DNA of 34,733 nt from Streptomyces antarcticus (GTDB lineage: Bacteria > Actinomycetota > Actinomycetes > Streptomycetales > Streptomycetaceae). The DNA lies in assembly GCF_026627255.1 (NCBI RefSeq), contig NZ_JAPNLM010000047.1, positions 1-34,733 of the forward strand, read 5' to 3'. The first letter of the stretch is position 1; every line of letters starts with the position of its first letter. The notes under the pieces were generated by a model. It was not told the DNA's origin, ran no database searches, and worked only from the letters and a program-made list of their open reading frames with translations. This document shows positions 7,139-14,832 of the stretch, piece after piece. A program made the position numbers and the translations under genes.

Positions 7139-7711
7139 ATGCACACCCTCGACCATGCCCGCCTGGCCATCGAACTCCAGGCCCTCATCGATGAGGCCCG
7201 CACGCTCAGGGCCGAACAACAGGCGGAGCTCGCTCCGTACCTGACCGCCGACGGCGACGTGAACGAGGACTATCTACGCGAATACGGCGACGCCCGCATC
7301 ACCACGGCCATTGAGGCCGCCGACCGGCTCGACACCCTCCTCAACCAGCTCGGCCTACTCACCGGCCCGCCCGCGCGCCTGCCCTTCACCGTGACCATCG
7401 CCGGCCGCGAACGCCACGACGGCGAGCGGCCGTACAGCTTCGCCGTATACGCAACCGGCCTCGACGACGCCCTCCACACACTCCCCGAGCTGCCGACCTT
7501 CCAACGCTGGCTGCGCGACGTCGGCGGTCCGAGCACCGAGCCCGACGTGGCACTGGTGGCCGAGCAGTGCCACCCCGGGCTTCGCGCACCAGGCGAGTGC
7601 ATCGACCTCCGCGCCGAGCAGGCCGCCCGTACCAACACACGCTCAAGCACGGTTCCTTCCCAGCCGGCCGTCCCGGGCGCTGCCCACCGCCCCCCGCACC
7701 GCCACCGCTGA
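7139..7711 (+). CDS. Unknown protein, helical N-terminus and basic C-terminal tail
   Basis: This predicts 190 aa from ATG 7139, with GGGAG about eleven bases upstream. I do not recognise the family. Residues 1-75 are helical and charged (RLAIELQALIDEARTLRAEQ) and probably form a coiled coil. Residues 80-125 look beta-rich. The last 30 are Pro/Ala/His-rich and end PPHRHR. It lies between the two halves of the VirB4-like function with no change in composition, so it may assist assembly of that ATPase; that is only positional. It is the first of the arginine-ending accessory proteins. Confidence 0.75.
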   Translation: MHTLDHARLAIELQALIDEARTLRAEQQAELAPYLTADGDVNEDYLREYGDARITTAIEAADRLDTLLNQLGLLTGPPARLPFTVTIAGRERHDGERPYSFAVYATGLDDALHTLPELPTFQRWLRDVGGPSTEPDVALVAEQCHPGLRAPGECIDLRAEQAARTNTRSSTVPSQPAVPGAAHRPPHRHR

Positions 7712-7731
7712 CCCACAGAAAGGCCCGCTTC

Positions 7732-8178
7732 TTGGCTCCCTACCTCACCGCTGTGAGCGACGCACACCCGTACCTGCGGGCCGCCACTGCCGGCATCCGC
7801 CACCACACCCGCCAGAGCGCAACCACCGGCGCTCCCGCCGACCGCACACACCTTGACGTCTTGCACGGCCACCTCACCGGGCTGCACCTGCTCCTGGACC
7901 GGCTCGCCGAGACCACCCGGCCGCAGCACCCGGCCGCCGGACGGCACCTCGCCTCGGCGCACCTGCGGCTGTGGCAGGCCGCAGCCGCAGTGCATGACGC
8001 CTTCCACACCCTCCCCGCCGCCGAGGCCACCGGCTCCGACACGGGCTGCCGTCCCGACCGGCTGCCCGAGGGACCGCCGGTCCTCACCATCTGCCAGCGC
8101 CAGCTCGCCTCCGGCCACGCCATCCGCCGCAAGACCACCCCCGCCGACCACGGCCCCCGCCCGGCACGTACCGCCTGA
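7732..8178 (+). CDS. Unknown small helical protein
   Basis: This predicts 148 aa from TTG 7732, with AGAAAGG eight bases upstream. It is all-helical by pattern, with the heptad-like stretch LHGHLTGLHLLLDRLAETT in the middle. Three Cys/His-containing segments do not form an obvious metal site. It ends in a basic Pro-rich tail, RPARTA. There is no recognised domain. It lies directly before the VirB4-type ATPase and is probably co-transcribed with it. Confidence 0.72.
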   Translation: MAPYLTAVSDAHPYLRAATAGIRHHTRQSATTGAPADRTHLDVLHGHLTGLHLLLDRLAETTRPQHPAAGRHLASAHLRLWQAAAAVHDAFHTLPAAEATGSDTGCRPDRLPEGPPVLTICQRQLASGHAIRRKTTPADHGPRPARTA

Positions 8179-8208
8179 GGGCAGCCCCCGCAGAAACGAT
8201 CCGCCCCC

Positions 8209-9726
8209 ATGTCTCAGCACCGCCCCGGACGCCGCGCCCGCCGCGCGTCCGCCAGCCCCCTGTTCACCCCCCACGGCACCGACCGCAACACCCGCAAGGC
8301 CGCCCGCCGCCAGCTCGCCGAAGCTCAGGCCAAAGCCCGGGCGGAATCCACCTCCCCCTCCGGCGAACACGAGCCCGCCGAAGCGGCAATGCCGGCGTCG
8401 CTCTATCCCGCCGCCGGACGGCCCGGCGCCGCCTCGGCCCGCGGCAACAAGCTCCGGCTGCCCGCCCACCGCATGACCACCGCCGTCGCCGCCGGCGCCT
8501 ATCCGTTCCTCGCCGAAGGCGGCCTGGGAGCCGACGGCATCTACATCGGCCGCGACGTCCACGCCGAAGCCGCCTTCGTCTTCGACCCGTTCACCCTGTA
8601 CGGCAAAGTCGACGGGTTCACCAACCCGAACATCCTGCTCGCCGGCGTGATTGGCCAGGGCAAGTCCGCCTTGGCCAAGTCCTTCGCGCTGCGGTCGGTC
8701 GCCTTCGGATACCGCGTCTACGTGCCCTGCGACCCCAAGGGCGAATGGACGCCCGTCGCGCAGGCCCTCGGCGGCACCTCGATCGCGCTCGGCCCCGGCC
8801 TGCCCGGCCGCCTCAACCCCCTGGACGCCGCCCCACGGCCCCCGTCCGTAACGGAGGCCGACTGGGCGGGCGAGGTCCGAAAGCGCCGCCTGCTCCTTCT
8901 CGGCTCCCTCGCCCGCACCGTCCTGGGCCGCGACCTCATGCCGATGGAACACACCGCCCTCGACATCACCCTCGACGGCGTCGTCAAGGCCGCAGCCGCG
9001 GCGGGCCGGACCCCGCTCCTGGGCGACATCGCCCACACCCTGGCCCAGCCCGCCCTCCTCGACCAGGCAGCCGGCACCGTCTCCGGCCACCTCGGAGAGG
9101 CAGCCCGCGACCTCGCGCACGCCATGCGCCGCCTCGTCCACGGTGACCTGGCCGGCATGTTCGACGCCCCCTCCACCGTCGCCTTCGACCCGGACACCCC
9201 GATGCTCTCCATCGACCTGTCCCGCCTCGGCGGATCCGGCGACGACACCGCACTCGTCCTCGCCATGACCTGCGCCTCCGCCTGGATGGAGTCCGCCCTC
9301 ACCGACCCGCGCGGCGGGCGAAGGTGGATCGTCTACGACGAGGCATGGCGCCTGATGCGCCACCCCGCCCTGCTGCAACGCATGCAGTCCCAGTGGAAGC
9401 TCTCCCGCGGCCTCGGCATCGCCAACCTCATGGTCATCCACCGGCTGTCCGACCTACTGACCGCCGGTGACGCCGGATCCCAGGGCCGCGCCCTGGCCGA
9501 AGGACTCCTCGCGGACTGCAGCACCCGCATCATCTACCGCCAGGAAACCGACCAGGTCCACGCAGCCGCCACCCTGCTCGGCCTCACCTCCGTAGAGACC
9601 GAAGCGATCTCCCACCTCACCCGCGGACGCGGCCTCTGGAAGGTCGCCGGCAGGTCCTTCATCGTCCAGCACCTGCTCCACCCCGCCGAACAAACCCTGT
9701 TCGATACCGATTCCCGCATGCACTGA
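8209..9726 (+). CDS. VirB4/TraC-type conjugation ATPase lacking the usual N-terminal domain
   Basis: This predicts 505 aa from ATG 8209. A basic, disordered N-terminus of about 80 residues is followed by a RecA-like ATPase domain. Walker A is GVIGQGKS at 146-153 and Walker B is RRWIVYDEAW with Asp377 and Glu378. Typical VirB4-type features are CDPKGEW after the first strand, the segment RLNPLD, and a C-terminal MVIHRLSDL stretch. VirB4 proteins are usually near 800 residues; here the N-terminal half is missing and appears to be supplied by the 5630 gene. It should power assembly of, or substrate passage through, the transfer channel at the cytoplasmic membrane. The ribosome site is weak. Confidence 0.92.
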   Translation: MSQHRPGRRARRASASPLFTPHGTDRNTRKAARRQLAEAQAKARAESTSPSGEHEPAEAAMPASLYPAAGRPGAASARGNKLRLPAHRMTTAVAAGAYPFLAEGGLGADGIYIGRDVHAEAAFVFDPFTLYGKVDGFTNPNILLAGVIGQGKSALAKSFALRSVAFGYRVYVPCDPKGEWTPVAQALGGTSIALGPGLPGRLNPLDAAPRPPSVTEADWAGEVRKRRLLLLGSLARTVLGRDLMPMEHTALDITLDGVVKAAAAAGRTPLLGDIAHTLAQPALLDQAAGTVSGHLGEAARDLAHAMRRLVHGDLAGMFDAPSTVAFDPDTPMLSIDLSRLGGSGDDTALVLAMTCASAWMESALTDPRGGRRWIVYDEAWRLMRHPALLQRMQSQWKLSRGLGIANLMVIHRLSDLLTAGDAGSQGRALAEGLLADCSTRIIYRQETDQVHAAATLLGLTSVETEAISHLTRGRGLWKVAGRSFIVQHLLHPAEQTLFDTDSRMH

Positions 9727-9737
9727 AAGGCCGCTAG

Positions 9738-10283
9738 TTGCTGCTCTACAAGGACGACGTCTATCCCGAGGATCTGCGCTTTACCAACCCTGATTTTCTA
9801 CGCCGGTTCTCGCGGACCGTCGACCAGCACGCCGAGAGGCTGCCACAGGGTGGTGACCTCGTTCGGGGCGCAGGGCTTCTCCACTGCGTCGACCGCATCG
9901 ACGAGGCGATCTCCTACATCACGTGGTGCTTGGAGGAAGTCACCACCGAAGTGAACCTCTGCTACAACGGCAAGACCAAGCGGCCTCCGGTCGATGGGCA
10001 TGACCGGCGCGCTGTGGCTGTCAGTCAGTGCGCTGTTCCGTTGGGCACCGCCCTGACCCGTCTGGTCAAGGCCATCGACCGTCTCAGCGCCTTCTACCCG
10101 GTCCTCGGCTCAAGGGCGGCCGATGCGGATATCCCCATTCCCGATGACCTTCTGCGCCCGCTCCGTCGAGAGCTGGCCGGCGCGCGCACCGCAATGCGAA
10201 AGACAGCCAAGCAGCTTCGGAGCAACGCCGACCAGCTGGACCACCCCGTCACCAACGGTGTGCAACTCGCAGCGGACGCCTGA
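9738..10283 (+). CDS. Unknown helical protein
   Basis: This predicts 181 aa from TTG 9738, with GAAAGG seven bases upstream, directly after the VirB4-type gene. It is helical throughout, with the amphipathic segment RIDEAISYITWCLEEVTTEV at about residues 52-71. It has no known domain, signal peptide or membrane helix, and no arginine tail. The stop overlaps the next start (TGATG), so the two genes are translationally coupled. A partner or chaperone role is possible but not shown. Confidence 0.72.
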   Translation: MLLYKDDVYPEDLRFTNPDFLRRFSRTVDQHAERLPQGGDLVRGAGLLHCVDRIDEAISYITWCLEEVTTEVNLCYNGKTKRPPVDGHDRRAVAVSQCAVPLGTALTRLVKAIDRLSAFYPVLGSRAADADIPIPDDLLRPLRRELAGARTAMRKTAKQLRSNADQLDHPVTNGVQLAADA

Positions 10284-10744
10284 TGACACCCCACGGGGAA
10301 CCCCAAGCCCCGGCACCTCTGCCGGACCACCGAAACGTCCATGACCCCCGATGGCAGGAGGTGTGGGCCAGGTACGCCCGCCTGACCACCCCGCTACGCG
10401 AGCGCGGCATGACCTGCGATGTTCAGTACGGGATGAGCGCCTGGCTCGTCTACGCCTGGCCACCGGGCCACGACTCCGTTGTCATCATCGGAGCACAAGG
10501 CGGATGGCTGGCCACACACGAGGCTCCCGCCGAGGACAGGACCTCGATGACGGTCCTCTACGACTCCACCGCGTCGACTGAACCCCTTGATCTTCTCAAC
10601 ATCGGCCCACTGCTCTCCGCGATCGACGCACTTCTCGCACGGCTCCCCCGCGCCCCGTCGACACCCGCAACCGCCGGCGTGCACGTGGCCGAGGTCCCCG
10701 CCCCTCCGCCCGCCGTACGCGGCACCCGCAGCCGCAGCCGCTGA
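10283..10744 (+). CDS. Unknown small alpha/beta protein with arginine-rich end
   Basis: This predicts 153 aa from ATG 10283, overlapping the preceding stop by one base. The N-terminal half is polar (RWQEVWARYARLTTPLRERG). It is followed by a probable beta-rich segment (SAWLVYAWPPGHDSVVIIG) and a helix with LLSAIDALLARLPR. The last 35 residues are Pro/Ala-rich and end RGTRSRSR, one of the clearest examples of the arginine-ending tail in this cluster. I do not recognise the family. Confidence 0.72.
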   Translation: MTPHGEPQAPAPLPDHRNVHDPRWQEVWARYARLTTPLRERGMTCDVQYGMSAWLVYAWPPGHDSVVIIGAQGGWLATHEAPAEDRTSMTVLYDSTASTEPLDLLNIGPLLSAIDALLARLPRAPSTPATAGVHVAEVPAPPPAVRGTRSRSR

Positions 10745-10781
10745 TCACCGCCCCCGTCCCCGCCCTTCAGGAAGGTGTCCC

Positions 10782-11030
10782 GTGCACCACCCCGTCAGCA
10801 TCCACATAGGACTGCATGCCGCCGGACCGATGTCCCTGCCCCTTACCGACCCGGTGCAACGCGTTCTGTGGTCAAGGGGGTTCGCCTACTGCTCCCGGCT
10901 GGACGCGTACACCGCGCCGGTCTCCTTGCCCGTCGAGCAGCAGGAGCACCTCGTGCACCAGGCCGTGCACGCGCTCCAGCCGCTCGGGCTTCCTGTAGCC
11001 CACCTTCACCACCCCGCGGTCGCCGCATGA
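10782..11030 (+). CDS. Small single-module protein (module A)
   Basis: This predicts 82 aa from GTG 10782, behind AGGAAGG. The whole protein is one copy of the recurrent module I call A: a beta-strand opening (SIHIGLH), a LWSRGF motif, an aromatic-Y-x-x-P strand (YTAPVSLP), a helix with AVHALQ, then a short strand. Copies of the module also occur in the products of 11631, 12523, 17940, 18677, 19420 and 20197. The stop overlaps the next ATG (ATGA). Function is unknown. Confidence 0.65.
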   Translation: MHHPVSIHIGLHAAGPMSLPLTDPVQRVLWSRGFAYCSRLDAYTAPVSLPVEQQEHLVHQAVHALQPLGLPVAHLHHPAVAA

Positions 11031-11614
11031 CCATTCGCTCCTTCATCGCCCGGCCCACAGACGCCGACGGATACGACGGCATCCACGTCCATCAAGACGG
11101 GATCCCCAGCAACTGCCTTCCCCTCCTGCTAACCGCCTACCGGCACAGGTTCAACGGCGACCTGGAGGCCATGTCCCGGCACCTTGTCGACGACGTGGCC
11201 GTCAGATGGGATGAGCTGGGCACTGACCTCCTCGACCACGCTCCCAAGGAGCTGGTCCTCGCCCTCACCGGCGGCGAGACCTGGCCAAGCAGCCAGCCCA
11301 AGAACCTCTTCACCCTGGACGGCTCGCCCCCGCGGCGGATGACCGTCACCCCCGAAGCCACAGACGAGCTGGAGTGGGGCTACGTGCTGCACCCGTACGG
11401 CGTCGAGGTCATCAGCCTGGACGAACATCATCGCGGTCCCGTAGTCGGGTGGGCGACAGACCCCCTGTCCCACTTCAGCGACCACCCGGCGATGTGGCTG
11501 CCGACTGGGCCTGTCCCGGGCCGTCCGCCCCGGGCCTCGGCGAACCTGTCGACCACCCCGGTCGCTGCGAGCGCATCCGTCCCGGCCTCCCCGTCCCGCT
11601 CCACGCGCCGCTGA
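11027..11614 (+). CDS. Unknown protein of an actinobacterial plasmid-type family
   Basis: This predicts 195 aa from ATG 11027, coupled to the gene before by an ATGA overlap. Visible features are DGYDGIHVHQDGIPS near the start, a helical stretch around LLTAYRHRFNGDLEAMSRHL, then LEWGYVLHPYGVEVISL and a GPVVGW motif near residue 140. From memory, proteins with these motifs are frequent hypotheticals on Streptomyces mobile elements, with no known role. The last 35 residues are Pro/Ala/Ser-rich and end SRSTRR. Confidence 0.78.
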   Translation: MTIRSFIARPTDADGYDGIHVHQDGIPSNCLPLLLTAYRHRFNGDLEAMSRHLVDDVAVRWDELGTDLLDHAPKELVLALTGGETWPSSQPKNLFTLDGSPPRRMTVTPEATDELEWGYVLHPYGVEVISLDEHHRGPVVGWATDPLSHFSDHPAMWLPTGPVPGRPPRASANLSTTPVAASASVPASPSRSTRR

Positions 11615-11630
11615 TCTACAAGGAGTCTTT

Positions 11631-12068
11631 CTGCCCGGCCAGTTCGTCGTGGGCACGCACCCTCAGTACGGGTACGTCGCCTCCGCGCAAGGAATCCCCC
11701 ACCACATCAGCCAGTGGTACCTGACCCGTCTCGGGTTCCAACCGCTGCACGGTCTGCACGGCGTCTACCTCCTGCCGGCCCCCACTCATGAGGGGCCCCG
11801 GCGGACCCGCCAGGCCGTCGAGAGCCTGCGCCGCAGTGGCTACAAGGTCCACGCCGACTACTCCCTCGACCCCGCCAATACACCGTCCGCGCGGGCGGCG
11901 GCCCCGGTCCAGGACCCGCGTACCTGGTACCGGACCGGAATCTCGCAGGCCGCCGCCACCGCCTCGCCCCAGTACGCGACCGCACGGGCCTGGGGATCCA
12001 GGCCACCGCAGACCTCGCCCGCACCTCTCTCACCGAGCGCAACCACCCACGTGAGCCGCACCCGCTGA
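11631..12068 (+). CDS. Module A protein with a CTG start and basic tail
   Basis: This predicts 145 aa. AAGGAG at 11620-11625 is five bases from CTG 11631. The first conventional start, GTG 11649, is 23 bases away, too far for that site. The N-terminal 75 residues are a module A copy: beta strand, LTRLGFQPL, a VYLLPAP strand, a helix with AVESLRRSGYKV, and an end strand. The remainder is low-complexity and ends HVSRTR. It probably has the same fold as the proteins at 10782 and 20197. Function is unknown. Confidence 0.68.
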   Translation: MPGQFVVGTHPQYGYVASAQGIPHHISQWYLTRLGFQPLHGLHGVYLLPAPTHEGPRRTRQAVESLRRSGYKVHADYSLDPANTPSARAAAPVQDPRTWYRTGISQAAATASPQYATARAWGSRPPQTSPAPLSPSATTHVSRTR

Positions 12069-12091
12069 TTCGACAAGGACCCGTTCCACCC

Positions 12092-12526
12092 ATGCCCCCC
12101 ACCGTCCACAACCGCCCCGGCAGCAGCGAGCTGCGTCTGCGGGCCCGCCGGGAGGCCGCGAGGTTTCTGCGCGGCCTGCCCGTGCCCGCTGACCCCGCCG
12201 CGCCCTTGCGTGCCTGCACCGAAGCCATGTCCCAGGCCTCGACACCCGCCGAGATCCACGCTCTGACCGAGCTGGCCGCCGGTGGCGAGGATGCCGGGCT
12301 GATCGCGCTGCGGAACCTGCTGCGCGCCGCCGGCGCCCGCTGCCGGGAGCAGGGCGAAGTCCAGCTCGCTACCCGCTACGAGCGCACAGGTGACCTGCTC
12401 GATATCGCCGACCGGACCCTCTTCCAGCTCGGTGTCGACCTGCTGGCCAGTGCCTACGACGCCGGGCCGGACATAGCCAATCCCCCTCCGGCCTCGGTCG
12501 GCTGCGACGAGGGAGCGTCCACCTGA
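12092..12526 (+). CDS. Small helical protein (module C)
   Basis: This predicts 144 aa from ATG 12092, with AAGGA upstream. The basic N-terminal helix RLRARREAARFLRGLPVP is followed by a helical module C: TPAEIHALTEL, then IALRNLLRAAGARC and a last helix. The same pattern recurs in the products at 13594, 17940, 20860 and 22074. The acidic C-terminus lacks the arginine tail. The TGA stop is embedded in the CTG start of the following gene. It is not recognised otherwise. Confidence 0.7.
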   Translation: MPPTVHNRPGSSELRLRARREAARFLRGLPVPADPAAPLRACTEAMSQASTPAEIHALTELAAGGEDAGLIALRNLLRAAGARCREQGEVQLATRYERTGDLLDIADRTLFQLGVDLLASAYDAGPDIANPPPASVGCDEGAST

Positions 12527-13578
12527 AGTCCTCCGAGATCACCCTCTACACCAGCCACCATCACGGCATCGTCGCCCTGGTCTCCGGCGAATCCTTCCGC
12601 TGGGCCCGCACCGCCCTTCAACTCGCCGGATTCGAGAAGGACAGTGACGGCAACTACGTCATGCCGCTGATCGACGCCGACCGTGCCCGCCAGGCCCTGG
12701 CCGCCCTCGCAGAGACCTCACGCTCATGCCAGAGCACCGTCACCGCGGCCGACCAGCGCTACATCGGCGACTTCGCGCTCGATGTCAGCAAGCACCTGCC
12801 CGGCCAGTGGAAGGTGCAGGTCGAGAACTATCCGCACCCGGCGGCGCAGGGCGACCTCTTCTCATACCTGTGGACGACCGGCCCCAACCTCCGCTTCCTG
12901 GAGAACCGGCGGATACCAGCTGCTGCCATCCTGCAGGCCGAGGACGGGGCCGAACTCGCCATCGTCTACAACGCCCGCCACCGCGTGTACGACATCGGGA
13001 TGCTCGTCCCGAAGGACATGTACCTGGACGAGAACGTCACGCCGCCGCCCGTGATCACCGTGCACCCGGCCCCCGTCCCCGCGGCCCGGAAGATCGTCTC
13101 CAGCCTGCTGGCCGACTACCACCGGGCCGTCTTCGAGATGCAGTTGAACCACCTGGGCGATGACCTGGCCTGGGCGCAGGAGGAGTTCGAGCCCGGTACC
13201 GTCCAGGACCCTCCCCAGCGCGACCTGGCCAAGGCCTTCGACCGCTTCACCTCCATCGCGCCGCACATCATCGCCTCCCTGCGTACCAGCGACGCCCACG
13301 CATTTGACGCGCACGAGAAGGCGTTCCTGGAGGACATGGAGGCCGCGTTCGGCCAGCCGGTCCCGGGCGCCGACGACGCGGGGAAGGCACGAGAGAACCC
13401 GAGCCTCGATCTGCTGTCGATGTGGATGAGCGAGGGCGAAGGTCTGGTCGAACTTGCCCGGGCCGCCGTCCGCACCGCACCCGCGCAGACCACCCTCGGC
13501 CTCGTCCGTCCTCTGGGCGCACCCGGAGTGCTTCCCTCTCCGCCCTCGCGGGCCGGCGCCGCCCTCAACCGCCGATAG
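12523..13578 (+). CDS. Module A-B protein read from a CTG start
   Basis: This predicts 351 aa from CTG 12523, which overlaps the preceding TGA (CTGA) and follows GAGGGAG by seven bases. The next ATG is 12661, 46 codons on. The stretch before that ATG has full G/C third positions and encodes a complete module A (SHHHGIVALV, LQLAGFEKD, NYVMPL), so the early start is supported by homology within the cluster. Residues about 76-210 form module B (KHLPGQW, AEDGAELAIVYNARH), shared with the proteins at 18677 and 19420, where the two modules are in the opposite order. A helical C-terminal part follows, then a tail ending AALNRR. Confidence 0.78.
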   Translation: MKSSEITLYTSHHHGIVALVSGESFRWARTALQLAGFEKDSDGNYVMPLIDADRARQALAALAETSRSCQSTVTAADQRYIGDFALDVSKHLPGQWKVQVENYPHPAAQGDLFSYLWTTGPNLRFLENRRIPAAAILQAEDGAELAIVYNARHRVYDIGMLVPKDMYLDENVTPPPVITVHPAPVPAARKIVSSLLADYHRAVFEMQLNHLGDDLAWAQEEFEPGTVQDPPQRDLAKAFDRFTSIAPHIIASLRTSDAHAFDAHEKAFLEDMEAAFGQPVPGADDAGKARENPSLDLLSMWMSEGEGLVELARAAVRTAPAQTTLGLVRPLGAPGVLPSPPSRAGAALNRR

Positions 13579-13593
13579 ACCACTGGAGCCGCT

Positions 13594-14778
13594 ATTTCCC
13601 TCCCCTCGACGCCGCCTCCGCACGAGGCGATCAACGCCCTGACCGGCTGGGCCATCCAGTTCTCGGTCATCACGCTCCGCTGCGAGACGGCCCTGGACCT
13701 CTTGCGCAACCGCCACGGCGACATAGGCGACGGCCAGGCGGTCCAGGCCGCCGAGGCCGACCGCAACCGGGAACTCGCCGGCCTCTTCGTCGGCCTCCGG
13801 CCCCACCTCACCACGCTGATCGCCCACGCGCGCGCCGGTGTCGAGGCCATACCTCCCGCCCGCCACCACGGCCGCTGGCATCTGCTGATCTCCGACCTCG
13901 CCCACGCAGCAGAGGTCGCCGAACAGATCCTGGACGAGCACCCCGACGGCCGGGACACCACCACTCGCGACGCACAGCTGTGGCCCTACCTGCAGACCTG
14001 GGGCGAGCACGACCAACTCCTGCGTGACCTGGCCCTCCAGCCGGCCAATCCACCGCCCCCGGGGCCGCGGCTCACGGGGGAGGAGCAGAAGTGGTGGACC
14101 ACCCGGGCCCGCGCGGCCCGCAGCCGTGATCTGCTCCAGCCCCAGGAGTCGCGGTACGACGCCACAGGCCGCCAGCTCACCGTCGCCCTGATCCCGTACC
14201 CGGACGAGGACGAAGAGGTCGTCCTGATCCTCGCCGGGGACATCGACAGCCCGCACATGCAGGTTTTGGGCTGCTACGACACCGACGACGAAGCCATCCG
14301 GGACCTCCCGCCAGCGGTCCCGCCCGGGGTGCTCTTCCCCGACGGACAAGCGCCGGTACCCACCGCGCCCACCAGACTTCCCCTCGCCCAACTGACTCGC
14401 GACGTCATCGACGCGCAGCACAGCGGCGACGTCGCCGAGGCGATCTCCTACGTCACCGATCGGCCACCCCACGCTCCCGCCGGTCACATCGCCCAGCTCA
14501 CGGAGTTCCTCGACACCTGCGCCACCTGGGCGGCCGCGCTGGACACCCGGGCCGGGCACGAGATCGCCGTCCGCCTGCGGATGCTCTCGGCCCAGACCGG
14601 TCACCTGCTCCAGGACCTCACGCACGTCGGAGAGCAGCTGGAGGAAGCCGTGGCCGTCCTGCCACCGCACCGCACCCCCTCCCCCCGGCATCTGCCCACG
14701 CCCCGCCCACCAGCCCTCGCCACCACGCCCGTGGCGGCAGCGCCTCCGGTCAGCACCACCTCCGCGCACCGCCGATAG
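13594..14778 (+). CDS. Large unknown protein with C-terminal module C, read from an ATT start
   Basis: This predicts 394 aa. GGAG at 13585-13588 is five bases before ATT 13594. The frame is closed by TAG 13576 and has no ATG, GTG or TTG until 13702, yet the 36 codons between have G/C third positions and encode an amphipathic helix (EAINALTGWAIQFSVI). The N-terminal 160 residues are helical. About residues 190-235 look beta-rich (QLTVALIPYP, EEVVLILAGDI). Residues 260-345 match module C. The end is Pro/Thr-rich and finishes SAHRR. Conventional annotation would begin at TTG 13702 and lose the first helix. Confidence 0.75.
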   Translation: MSLPSTPPPHEAINALTGWAIQFSVITLRCETALDLLRNRHGDIGDGQAVQAAEADRNRELAGLFVGLRPHLTTLIAHARAGVEAIPPARHHGRWHLLISDLAHAAEVAEQILDEHPDGRDTTTRDAQLWPYLQTWGEHDQLLRDLALQPANPPPPGPRLTGEEQKWWTTRARAARSRDLLQPQESRYDATGRQLTVALIPYPDEDEEVVLILAGDIDSPHMQVLGCYDTDDEAIRDLPPAVPPGVLFPDGQAPVPTAPTRLPLAQLTRDVIDAQHSGDVAEAISYVTDRPPHAPAGHIAQLTEFLDTCATWAAALDTRAGHEIAVRLRMLSAQTGHLLQDLTHVGEQLEEAVAVLPPHRTPSPRHLPTPRPPALATTPVAAAPPVSTTSAHRR

Positions 14779-14832
14779 CGACCGGCCCGGCTCCCACTCC
14801 CCGCACGCCTTCTGACGGAAAGCCCTGCCCTG

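Noticed and set aside
4010..7219. 1069-residue open frame on the minus strand
   Set aside because: Antisense to four well-supported genes; the product is low-complexity Gly/Asp/Gln-rich. It is open only because G/C third positions on the other strand remove stop codons.
12661..13578. ATG 12661 as start of the module A-B protein
   Set aside because: It would discard a complete module A copy and the CTGA overlap with its ribosome site.
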